Shown here: positions 11,213 through 19,793 of the stretch, piece by piece
How the letters are laid out: every line of letters begins with the position of its first letter
How positions within the stretch are numbered: the first letter of the stretch is position 1
From: Neoarius graeffei
Lineage: Eukaryota; Chordata; Actinopteri; Siluriformes; Ariidae
Assembly (NCBI RefSeq): GCF_027579695.1
Contig: NC_083569.1
Coordinates: 71,869,149-71,933,148, forward strand
Length of the DNA: 64,000 bases
Direction of reading: 5' to 3'
Position numbers and translations under genes: made by a program
Notes under the pieces: generated by a model
Database searches by the model: none
Seen by the model: only the letters and a program-made list of their open reading frames with translations
Told to the model about the DNA's origin: nothing

Positions 11213-14152
11213 TCACTCGGGGGCACTAGTAGTTGATGCTAGGGAGACTTGTTCCTCCGCCTGGGTCACTACAGGCCTAGGAAGATGGTGAACATTAGAA
11301 TGATGACCCGCTGTAGGCCGAGTTGTCCGGCGCAATACCGGTTGCACCCCTGTAGAAGACTCCGGGGCCTGCGGCACTGCCGTGCTCTCCCTGACTGCAG
11401 GTGGATCTGGGCTAAATGCTGCTGCCACTACCAAAGGCCCTGGTGGCGTGGTAGAACGACTGACACCAAGGCCTGGTGCAGGGTGAAATGGAACTACCCC
11501 GGCAGACAGCAGCAAGATATCCTCCTCCTCAGGAGGATCATCCTCAGGGATAGCAGCAGCCGAGGCCAGAGGAGTCCCATCTGATGGGGGTAAAGAGGCG
11601 GAAGGAATTTGTGCCTTCAACGAATCCCTATGAACAGTCCGTACCTTTTGTAAGTTATCCAGTGGTGCAATGGTATATATGGCTCCACCCTGGCTTGGTG
11701 CCGCAAGTACCCGATATACCACTGGGCTCCAAATGTCTTGAATCTTATGTCGCCCCCGGGCACTATGGTCCCGGAGGTAAACCAATTGCCCAACCTGCAA
11801 TGGGGCCTCATGGACTCGTTGATCGTACTGCCCCTTCCGGCAAGTAGCAGCCACTGCCAGGTGGTCCCTTGCCCCCTCAAAAGCAAGCCTTAGTCTTGTC
11901 TGGTGCTCAATCATCCAATCATGTACTGTTCCAGGTACAAAATCCTGTACCCTGCCCAGAAGAAAGTCCACCGGCAAGTGGGGTTCACGTCCAAACATCA
12001 ACAGGAAGGGGGACTCTCCGGTGGCCTGATGAGGGGTGGTATTATAACAATACAGGACCTGAGGGAGACAAGTGGTCCAATCATGCTTCCGTGTTACTGG
12101 CAGTGCGCGCAACAAATTGTGAAGCGTCCTGTTAAAACGCTCGCACTGCCCGTTACCAGCTGGGTGGTACGGGGTCGTGCGGGACTTAGTAACCCCATAC
12201 AGGGCACACAGTTGCCGGATCAGGCTACTCTCAAAGCTCCGGCCCTGGTCCGAGTGGATACGGCCTGGAACCCCAAAGCGGTAGAACCATTCATTCAGTA
12301 GTACCTGCGCCACAGTACAGGCGCGCTGATCTCGTGTAGGCACTACCTGAGTATATTTACTAAAAACATCAGTCATTACGAGGGCATTTTCCATTCCATT
12401 CTGTGCCGGTTCCAACTGCGTGAAATCAATGGCTACGATTTCACTGGGCCTGGACGCTAGCAAATGGCCCATGAAACTATGCGGAATTGAACCATAGTCC
12501 TTGGCTACCTGGCAGCGATCGCATGCCCGACACCACTGCTGGACATCTGTTGTCATCCCCGGCCAATAACAGCGCTGATGCACCAATTCCGTAGTGCGCT
12601 CGGCGCCTTGGTGGCCATGATCCTGATGCAAATGTTTCATGACCTCTTCCTGTAGGGCTACAGGCAGAAGGAGCTGCAAAATTTCTTCCCCGCCATCAGG
12701 ACGACAAATTCGGCGGTACAACACCCCTTCTTTATCCACCAAACGGTCCCACTGTCGTAAGAGTGCTACCACTCGTTTGGGGAGCTGCCGCCGCTCCTCA
12801 GGACTAGGCTGAGCTTGTCTTTTCCAGAACGCCAGCAAGTCCTTCAGGAAGGGGTCTGTCTCTTGCATAGACTTGATATCTGCAAGGGAGTGGCATGTGA
12901 GAACAGAGACCACTGATTGAGTAGCCGTTATTACAACATTAGGAGTCGGAGCCTGTTGAATGCACTCTGGAACTAAGGTGCCCGGAAGGGCATGCTCCCT
13001 CAAACCAGCACTAGATGTATATTGCCTAGAAAGTGCATCGGCATTCCTATTGCTCCGACCAGAGCGGTATTTGACCTCAAAGTCAAATACGGCTAGCTGT
13101 GCCACCCAGCGATGCTCTGTAGCCCCTAACTTAGCAGAGTGTATATAGCTAAGTGGGTTATTGTCAGTAAACACAACACACTTATGCCCCAAAAGGTATT
13201 CCCGAAATTTCTCAGTCATGGCCCACTTGAGCACAAGAAACTCCAACTTCATGGAGCTATAGTTGGTCATATTGCGCTCAGTGGGCCGCAAACCTCTGCT
13301 GGCATAAGCTATGGGCCGCACCCTACCATCCTGTTCCTGCGAAAGAACAGCCCCAAGGCCACTAAAACTCGCGTCAACTTCCAGAATAAAAGGTTGAGAG
13401 AAGTCAGCGTATGCCAGTACTGGGGAAGAAACCAACCGTGACTTCAAGGCCTCAAAACTCTCCTGGCACTGACGTGTCCAGGCATCATCAAAACTGCCAG
13501 GCCGCTTCTTAGACTTCATACCCGAGAGGTCTGCCACCAATTTGTGCAGAGGGCTGGCCAGTTTGGCAAAGCCTTCAACGAAACGTCGATAATAACTGGC
13601 AAAACCCAAAAATGACCGCAACTCGGTAACGCACCGGGGGCGCTGCCAGTTAGCCACTGCTTCCACTTTAGCGGGGTCAGTAGACACCCCCTGCTTGGAG
13701 ATGACATGTCCTAAATAACCCACCTCCTCCCGAAAAAAAGCACATTTTTCTAATTTGGCTTTCAGGCCCTCTGTATGGAGCCGGCTGAGAACAACCTCAA
13801 GCCACTCTAAATGCTGGGCCACCGAGGAGGAAAAGACCACAATGTCATCCAAGTACAGTAGTAATGATTGATACTGCTGATCCCCAAACAGTCTTTGCAT
13901 CAATCGTTGAAACGTGCTTGGTGCATTACACAAACCAAATGGCATTCTGTTCCATTCAAACAGTCCGAATGGCGTACAGAACGCGGTTTTGGGCTTGTCT
14001 GCTTCAGAGACGGGGACTTGGTTGTACCCACTAGCAAGATCAAATGTAGAAAACCAACGGGCTCCAGCAAGTGCATCCAAACTCTCCTCGATACGAGGCA
14101 AGGGAAATGCGTCCTTACGCGTTTTACTATTCAAAAGACGTAGTCGACGCAC
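11213..14152 (-). CDS. Gypsy pol, downstream part: reverse transcriptase, RNase H, integrase
   Basis: A 979-codon open frame. Residues 1-200 are the reverse transcriptase from NSKTRKDAFPLPRIEE onward, with FDLASGYNQV near residue 37 and the catalytic YLDDIVVFS at residues 100-108. RNase H follows (LEVDASFSGLGAVLSQ, then FTDNNPLSYI). The integrase zinc finger (HHQ..HGHQGAERTTELVHQRCYW, then CRACDRC) and core (IVAIDFTQLEP, HSDQGRSFES and the GQCERFNRTLHNLL glutamate) come next, with a GPY/F-like tail (IQDIWSPVVYRVL). The order RT-RNase H-integrase is that of Ty3/Gypsy. The apparent start is not real: this is the continuation of the upstream frame after a one-base loss near 14141. The C-terminal about 150 residues are proline/serine-rich and unassigned. 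Confidence 0.93.
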   Translation of the reverse strand: MRRLRLLNSKTRKDAFPLPRIEESLDALAGARWFSTFDLASGYNQVPVSEADKPKTAFCTPFGLFEWNRMPFGLCNAPSTFQRLMQRLFGDQQYQSLLLYLDDIVVFSSSVAQHLEWLEVVLSRLHTEGLKAKLEKCAFFREEVGYLGHVISKQGVSTDPAKVEAVANWQRPRCVTELRSFLGFASYYRRFVEGFAKLASPLHKLVADLSGMKSKKRPGSFDDAWTRQCQESFEALKSRLVSSPVLAYADFSQPFILEVDASFSGLGAVLSQEQDGRVRPIAYASRGLRPTERNMTNYSSMKLEFLVLKWAMTEKFREYLLGHKCVVFTDNNPLSYIHSAKLGATEHRWVAQLAVFDFEVKYRSGRSNRNADALSRQYTSSAGLREHALPGTLVPECIQQAPTPNVVITATQSVVSVLTCHSLADIKSMQETDPFLKDLLAFWKRQAQPSPEERRQLPKRVVALLRQWDRLVDKEGVLYRRICRPDGGEEILQLLLPVALQEEVMKHLHQDHGHQGAERTTELVHQRCYWPGMTTDVQQWCRACDRCQVAKDYGSIPHSFMGHLLASRPSEIVAIDFTQLEPAQNGMENALVMTDVFSKYTQVVPTRDQRACTVAQVLLNEWFYRFGVPGRIHSDQGRSFESSLIRQLCALYGVTKSRTTPYHPAGNGQCERFNRTLHNLLRALPVTRKHDWTTCLPQVLYCYNTTPHQATGESPFLLMFGREPHLPVDFLLGRVQDFVPGTVHDWMIEHQTRLRLAFEGARDHLAVAATCRKGQYDQRVHEAPLQVGQLVYLRDHSARGRHKIQDIWSPVVYRVLAAPSQGGAIYTIAPLDNLQKVRTVHRDSLKAQIPSASLPPSDGTPLASAAAIPEDDPPEEEDILLLSAGVVPFHPAPGLGVSRSTTPPGPLVVAAAFSPDPPAVRESTAVPQAPESSTGVQPVLRRTTRPTAGHHSNVHHLPRPVVTQAEEQVSLASTTSAPE

Positions 14153-15360
14153 ATACGGAGGCTCCCGTCCTTCTTTTTAACCAGGACGATGGGAGAGGCG
14201 TATGCACTACTACTCTCCCTTACTACCTGTGACTCAAGGAGTTGATTGATGTGCGCCTTCACAACGTCATACTCCGATGGTGGAATACAGCGATATCGTT
14301 GCCGAACCGGTACGTCATCCAACAGGGGGATGTTGTGGGCAATCAAGTTGGCACAACCCAAGTCACCATCATGGGCTGAGAATACAGCAGCATATTTCTG
14401 CAACAAACCCTTTACGTCACCCCGTTCTGCTTCAGACAAAGCAGACAAGTCCAATGCCTCAATCCTATCCTGTACAGAAGTCATCGCGGTCTGGGATAAC
14501 ATTGTGGCAATGGTCGGCCTTACCTCGGATACTCCAGTAGGCAAGCTGACAATCTGGACACTACTGAGTAAGCCCAGGCCAGTCCGTGGATAAAGAAGAA
14601 TGTCGGTCACCCCGACATTGACCACTGGTACATAAGCGGTGCCCCTAGTAACCTGGACAAGGCCGGGTGACGCCAGCAATCCTGCGGGCAACCCAGATTC
14701 TGGGGGTTCAAAAAGTGCAGTCTGACCAGCCAATTGCTCAGAGCAAGTGCTGGGAACAAATTTCATGGTACCACCCGGAATACGTACTGCCCGCGTGCCC
14801 CGAGCTCGAGCCAGTCCCTTGCTTTCCAAGGGCTTCTGCGCTTCTGCCTGATGGCAACGCTGCAAGGCCTCGATGACAGGACCTGGGGCTTGAGAAACGG
14901 AAGGCGAATCAAACAAAGAGGGGCCATGGATACCAAACAGTTCATGATAGCATCGGCTAATGACATTCATCCCAAGAACCCCCGGAACAGTAACTGAATC
15001 CCCAGGCAGGTCCCTAACGACCAATATACCACAACGGGGAATGACTTTTCCACAAAGAGCCACGTCCAATTCTAAATAACCAATGTAAGGAATAGCAAGA
15101 CCATTGGCGGCCTTCAGCTGAAGCCAATGGCAAGACTGCAGACGTTCTTGGCCCCACAGCTCAAACTGTTGTAGAAAGAAGCCTTCGGTTACTGTGGACA
15201 CCATTGATCCGGTGTCTAAAAGACATGAAACATTAACCCCTCCTATAGATACGTCAATATGGGGGCAAGATGACATAAGCCTAGATAGACTGGGACCGAC
15301 TGAGCCTGAAGACACCCCAACTGAGCTTTGGCTCGGCAGCTCAGTGGGCTTCAGTTTCCC
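14131..15360 (-). CDS. Gypsy pol, upstream part: aspartic protease and start of reverse transcriptase
   Basis: Entered by -1 frameshifting from gag at 15354-15360, so the first in-frame methionine is probably not used. The protease region reads HIDVSIGGVNVSCLLDTGSM, with the catalytic D-T-G. A linker follows, and then the reverse transcriptase N-terminus (YRCIPPSEYDVVKAHINQLL, SSAYASPIVLVKKKDG, LRMCVDY). The frame then hits VF-stop at 14131. The expected continuation sits one frame away in the downstream part, so a single-base deletion near 14141 has inactivated pol. Confidence 0.92.
   Translation of the reverse strand, partial: GKLKPTELPSQSSVGVSSGSVGPSLSRLMSSCPHIDVSIGGVNVSCLLDTGSMVSTVTEGFFLQQFELWGQERLQSCHWLQLKAANGLAIPYIGYLELDVALCGKVIPRCGILVVRDLPGDSVTVPGVLGMNVISRCYHELFGIHGPSLFDSPSVSQAPGPVIEALQRCHQAEAQKPLESKGLARARGTRAVRIPGGTMKFVPSTCSEQLAGQTALFEPPESGLPAGLLASPGLVQVTRGTAYVPVVNVGVTDILLYPRTGLGLLSSVQIVSLPTGVSEVRPTIATMLSQTAMTSVQDRIEALDLSALSEAERGDVKGLLQKYAAVFSAHDGDLGCANLIAHNIPLLDDVPVRQRYRCIPPSEYDVVKAHINQLLESQVVRESSSAYASPIVLVKKKDGSLRMCVDYVF
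15302..15360 (-). promoter_or_regulatory. -1 ribosomal frameshift signal at the gag-pol junction
   Basis: On the minus strand the heptamer GGGAAAC (15360-15354) is phased G GGA AAC in the gag frame and is followed at once by the gag stop TGA (15353-15351). After a 5-base spacer comes a stem: CCCACTGAGCT (15348-15338) pairs with AGCTCAG-T-TGGG (15327-15316, one bulged T) around a 10-base loop. Loop bases GAGCC (about 15334-15330) could pair with GGCTC at 15306-15302 to make a pseudoknot. The pol frame is exactly -1 relative to gag here. All elements of a canonical X XXY YYZ signal are present. Activity is inferred, not shown. Confidence 0.88.
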
Positions 15361-16463
15361 TGTTGGTGAGATTGCTGGGAGGGCCTTGCGACACCAGAAG
15401 ACTCGCCCAAAAATGAATTGGCCCTGGGACGAAAGGGCACCCGCTGTCCATCACATTCCCTGGTGAAATGACCTGGCTGCTGGCATCGCCTGCATATCAG
15501 GGGGCCAGTGCGCAAAGGTCTGCTAGAAAGTGAAGGATTCTGTAAGGCAGCCACCGTCTGAATAAGTCGAGTAAGCTGCTCTTGTTGCTGTTTCAATAAA
15601 GTCATCACTTCACTCAATTCACCACTTTGGGAGGATGAATGAGTCACTGGCTGTGCGTGGCCCTGGGTAGCTGAAGATGGTTGGCCTTGAACTCTATACT
15701 GTATACCGTAGGCCGAGGGGACTGAAAAACTACGCCCCCTAGCGCCACCAGAAAACCCCTCTCGTTCCCATGTGATGGCCTCACTGCGTACCTCAAGAAA
15801 TGTGGCTTGTGGCTGCCGGCGAATTAACTGTTTCAACTCCCGTCGGAGTGCACTGTCCAGGACATGCTCCACAAACTGATCACGGAGAAGGACATCCGCA
15901 TTAGTCATACTCTCAGGGGCCCTTTGCTTAACCTGCTCCATTAAAGCCATTAAGGCTAAGGAAAACTCATGCAAAGTCTCCCCTTCTTGTTGTTGCCTAG
16001 AAAAGAACGATTGCTGGAGAGTCATATACGACTGTGTACAGCCATACAAATCTTTTAAGATACCTAAGATCTTTTCTGGGTCCATTCTCTCTGCTCTAGG
16101 ACGGTATTTGATTTCTTCCTTCGCTTCTCCCTCCAAGTGATCAAAAATGAACAATGCTTGATCACTAACTGCTAGGTGGCGAGCACACATACAGGCCCGG
16201 ACTTCTTCAATCCACTCTAACACTCTTAAACCCATTTTACCATTAAACATTGGGCACTTACGATCTCGAGGGATGACGACCAGTCGCTCTGGGGCTGCTA
16301 CACTATTTCCAGCTCCTGGGTTAGACCGGCCATTCTCCATAACACCTGTGGATGGACCTACAGAGTCACTTACCCGACTGGCAGCCCGCTCCTGTCGCAA
16401 TTGCTCATTGTCAGCCTTCAGCTGTATCATCAAGTTACGGAGTTCCTGCAATTCCTCCTCCAT
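15351..16463 (-). CDS. Gypsy Gag polyprotein with CCHC zinc knuckle
   Basis: 370 codons from the ATG at 16463 (MEEELQELRNLMIQLK); the frame is open a few codons further upstream without another ATG. The N-terminal 30 residues form a likely coiled coil. The middle (about 90-240) is a Gag capsid-like region, with GMRVLEWIEEV-like GLRVLEWIEEV and a run of LHEFSLALMALMEQV. Near the C-terminus, CRRCQQPGHFTREC is a complete C-x2-C-x4-H-x4-C nucleic-acid-binding knuckle. It packages the element RNA in virus-like particles in intact relatives. It ends at TGA directly after the slippery heptamer. No internal lesion is visible. Confidence 0.92.
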   Translation of the reverse strand: MEEELQELRNLMIQLKADNEQLRQERAASRVSDSVGPSTGVMENGRSNPGAGNSVAAPERLVVIPRDRKCPMFNGKMGLRVLEWIEEVRACMCARHLAVSDQALFIFDHLEGEAKEEIKYRPRAERMDPEKILGILKDLYGCTQSYMTLQQSFFSRQQQEGETLHEFSLALMALMEQVKQRAPESMTNADVLLRDQFVEHVLDSALRRELKQLIRRQPQATFLEVRSEAITWEREGFSGGARGRSFSVPSAYGIQYRVQGQPSSATQGHAQPVTHSSSQSGELSEVMTLLKQQQEQLTRLIQTVAALQNPSLSSRPLRTGPLICRRCQQPGHFTRECDGQRVPFRPRANSFLGESSGVARPSQQSHQQGN

Positions 16464-16707
16464 GTATATAATCAAAATCAGCTCACCGTATCACCAAGAG
16501 TTTCAGTCCACTGCCAAAGGAATGCAACAGCCAACTGCCACACCGGGCCCACTGCTGCTCTTGCCAACGCACTCACAGACAGAAAAGGAGAAGTTAACTG
16601 AAATGCCTAAAACGAAAGCAAAACAATTTTAAGTTTTAACACCAACCACCATACAAACAACCACTTCTACAAATTCAAAACAATAGTCCCTGGTGTTTAA
16701 AAAGTCA

Positions 16708-16726
16708 ATCCTGCTGGCTACGCCAA
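16708..16726 (-). other. Probable primer-binding site of the Gypsy element
   Basis: On the minus strand the 5' LTR ends ...CCACA. Two bases later TGGCGTAGCCAGCAGGAT begins with the TGG expected for pairing to a tRNA CCA end. I cannot say which tRNA. Confidence 0.6.
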
Positions 16727-16727
16727 A

Positions 16728-18457
16728 TGTGGCCTTGGGCAGAAAAACAAGTGTTGACTAAATTTGACCTTAAACAGAAGAGCAATTACTGACTACGCCA
16801 CCAGGGGACTTTCACCCCAGGAATATTAACCAGAAAACACTTCATAATGTTGACCCACAAGGTTCGTTTGACTAAAGACACCAGAGACCAAAGTTATGAA
16901 AATACAAAAAGGCTATTTTATTTTATTACAATGTTTACAAAAATAAAAATTCTTTCCTTTACTTCACAAACAATCACTTTCATTCACACTCACAATCCAA
17001 AGATTTAACTGACATGTATGTGGGGCAGGGATAAGGGAGAAATCAATATTAACGGGGCTGAAGCCTACCAGCAGGGGGCAAGATACCAAGAGACGAAGGA
17101 GGAATCCAAGGAAGCACACCATACAAGCATACGTGTCACACTCACTGCAAACAGATTGAAATAAATCAAATAAATCAAAAGCACAACAAAAGAAGAATTC
17201 CACACAGGCACACGTGAACACACACACACGAAAAATAGGGGAACACCACCACCTAAGGGATCAGCTGCCACCCTGCCTTGGGCACTTAGCACCTGAAAAG
17301 TAAATAAACAAAAAAAAAGTATAAGAAAAGAAAATCAAACAAAGAAACAAAGAAATAACATACAACTTGATCACAACAAACTAACCAGTTAAAACACACA
17401 ACCACACACAATGTGAACTAAGGGAGGAGAACTACGTGGACCACTGATGATCCACAGCTTGCAATAGCCTCCCACCAGTACTGGCATACAACTGGCAACC
17501 AAAGGCTGCTTGCCACGACAGAAAAGGTTAGCAGACGTGGTTGCTGGCCACACACAAATTCACATAAAATAAGCTCTCACGAGCATTAAACCAAATAAAC
17601 AAAATAAAAAAAAGGCATTAACATAAATCAGGCCCAATAAGATAGCCCACTGGCTATCCACAGCTATAGAAAAAGAGCCTCCTGCCAACAGGTAAAACCT
17701 GAGCAGGACTAAAACAAATAAACAAAAATACCCAATTTAACAGAAAAGAAAATATCCCTCATACCACTCTCCAAGCACACATACACGCACACTAATTATA
17801 GGTGAATAATGATCAAGCACACAAACAGTCTCACACACACACGCCCTACAAAAGTTAAAACTAGTGTTGAAGTACTGTGGTGGTTTCGCAGCCCTCTTCA
17901 TACAGGCAGCTGCACCAATCAAAGAAAGCAGCACTTGGTAGAAACGCGCTGGCAAGAACAGCAGCAAACCCATGAAGCAGCATTCGAGGCCCAACAGAAC
18001 AGCAGCCTAGGGTGGCGTGAAGTTACGCCAACACCGGCCGCTGCCCTATAACACAAGTGCGTGGATACCGCATACGTAGATCTTTCTCAAACCCATGATG
18101 GCACAAGGAAAACTCCGTAGCAGTTTAGTTAGAAGGAACTCGTCAGCACGCACTTGAAGATTGGATACCTTAGGCAACAGCCATACGCTGAACCATGAGC
18201 AATCACGGCAGGAAAACAGCATCAGCGAAACCACCCGTTTATGGGAAGAAGCACCGGCCAGTGCGTACTCCTTGCCACCGATTCAACCCCCGGTCGGTCG
18301 GAAATGAAGCAAAAGGAAGTGAAAGCAGCTACGATGACACATTCCAGCATAATTATAATAGATAAAAGTCCAGCCCATTGGTTAATTGGACTGGCCCCTC
18401 CCAATGCAGCCAGATCTCAGGGAAACTGCGGAGTAAGAGGTAATTCCACCTGCTACA
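16728..18457 (-). repeat. 5' LTR of the Gypsy element
   Basis: 1,730 bases, TG...CA on the element strand. It lies upstream of gag and so should carry the promoter. Compared with the other LTR it has a 2-base CA gain near 17225, an 11-base CCACACACAAT-type gain near 17402 and about ten substitutions. No SINE. Confidence 0.96.
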
Positions 18458-18576
18458 TTTTCATTTCACTTCACAATTATGTGCTACTCTGTGTTGGTCT
18501 ATCACATAAAATCTCAATAAAAAAAACTTTTAAGTTTGTGGTTGTAAGGTGGAAAAATGTGAAAAAGTTCAAGGGG
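18458..18576 (-). mobile_element. Tc1/mariner element, right part (truncated)
   Basis: Continues the Tc1 copy interrupted at 9042. It matches the terminal repeat of the 58384-60477 copy from TTTTCATTTCACTTC to AAAAAGTTCAAGGGGT, then diverges before the final CACTG. The right tip is therefore missing and is replaced by the next repeat. Confidence 0.9.
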
Positions 18577-19482
18577 TTCAAGTTCATAAATTTATTTATC
18601 TCTAATGAGCCTGTGGCGACCGTTGCAAGGAAAAACTCCCTCAGGCAAAACCTTGAGAGGAACCAGACTCAAAAGGGAACCCATCCTCATTTGGCTGATA
18701 ACAGATAGCATGATTATAAATAACTCCCTTCTATAACTGTGTCCTATATATAGTCACAAAGTACAACTGTGTAACCAGGAAATTCATCATAGTTTTAGCA
18801 TGAAGTCTATTATGTTGAAGTTGTCAACTGTTCATTGATGGAAACTTGAGTGCAAACTGTTCATTACAACTGCAGTCCTAAAGTTATCATGGCACTTGTA
18901 GTCCCCAGCCATCATAGCAAAACTGTAAGTGTCCAGAACCATCTTCCAAGTAGACTTTTGACTGTCCATATGGGGCCGTCCTCCACAGGAGCAATGTGAT
19001 GAGACTCCAGCCAGACGTAGGGCATCAGGATGGATTAGGCAGGTCCGAGGAGCAGAAGAGGTCAGCATCACTGGTGTCTCAGGATCAACATATAACTCGA
19101 CAGAGAGAGACAGAGCTGTCTGAAGAAGAAACGAAGAAACCTTTATTTGTCACATGCACACTTCAAGCATTTAACCCATCTGAAGCAGTGAACACATGCG
19201 CGCACACACCCAGACTACAGCACCCGGGGAGCAGTCAGGGGTTAGGTACCTTGCTCAAGGGCACTTCAGCCCAAGGCCGCCCCACGTTAACCTAACTGCA
19301 TGTCTTTGAACTGTGGGGGAAACCGGAGCACCCGGAGGAAACCCACACAGACACGGAGAGGACATGCAAACTCCACACAGAAAGGCCCCGCCGGTGGCTG
19401 GGCTCAAACCCAGAACCTTCTTGCTGTGAGGCAACAATGCTAACCACTGTGCCGCCACTACACCACCGTGCCGCCCGTGTCT
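18577..19482. repeat. Composite of LINE-tail-like and SINE-half repeats
   Basis: 18590-18720 (GGCGACCGTTGCAAGGAAAA, GAGGAACCAGACTC) is the reverse complement of a block that recurs at 52390-52460 with a LINE-type (CTTGA)n tail, so it is probably an antisense LINE 3' end. 19130-19282 (CTTGCTCAAGGGCACTTCAG) looks like another widespread fish repeat. No coding potential. Confidence 0.55.
19283..19473 (-). repeat. tRNA-derived SINE, head half only
   Basis: Antisense copy covering the tRNA-like head and the CGGTTTCCCCCACAG body up to GTTAACC. The 3' half from the GACTCTAAATTG block onward is absent. The head end appears duplicated (GCCGCCACTACACCACCGTGCCGCC). Confidence 0.85.
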
Positions 19483-19793
19483 AAGTCCCGAACACTACTT
19501 GGAAGGCTGTTCCATAACTGTGGAGCTTTGTAAGAAAAGGCTCTGCCCCCTAATGTACCCTTCACTATATGAGGTACCAGCAGATAGCCTGCACCTTTTG
19601 ATCCAAGTCAGCGTGGTGGGTCATAAAGGACCAGAAGTTTGCTCAGGTACTGTGGCGTGAGACCATTCAGTGCTTTAAAGGAATAGAAAATGTAAAGTAA
19701 ATACATGCATGGGTTGGTTGCTTGTAATACTGAGAGCCTGTAAGAAAAGTTTCAGGCATGTTTGACCATTTATAAAAGAAAGTTGTGAGCATT
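19483..19793. repeat. Unidentified repeat-like sequence
   Basis: No open frame. TGTTCCATAACTGTGGAGC and AAGGCTCTGCCCCC resemble the 3' untranslated part of fish LINEs of the L2 type, but I cannot place it firmly. Confidence 0.35.

Larger units (their letters stand above)
9043..18457 (-). mobile_element. Ty3/Gypsy LTR retrotransposon, nearly intact
   Basis: Two long terminal repeats, each TGTGGCC...TGCTACA on the + strand (9043-11149 and 16728-18457), flank a 5.6-kb interior whose genes run on the minus strand: gag, then protease, reverse transcriptase, RNase H and integrase. The target duplication TTTT (9039-9042 and 18458-18461) is confirmed by the uninterrupted Tc1 sequence at 60337. I count about ten base substitutions between the LTRs over some 1,717 aligned bases, so the insertion is recent. 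The interior between pol and the 3' LTR is only about 60 bases, so there is no env gene. One lesion, near 14141, breaks pol; a SINE has entered the downstream LTR. Confidence 0.96.

Noticed and set aside
11249-12301. + strand ORFs opposite Gypsy pol
   Set aside because: Shadows of the minus-strand pol frame. No family resemblance.
9043-18457. Endogenous retrovirus with envelope gene
   Set aside because: Pol ends about 60 bases before the 3' LTR and no reading frame with signal peptide and membrane anchor follows. The domain order and Gag fit an env-less Ty3/Gypsy retrotransposon.
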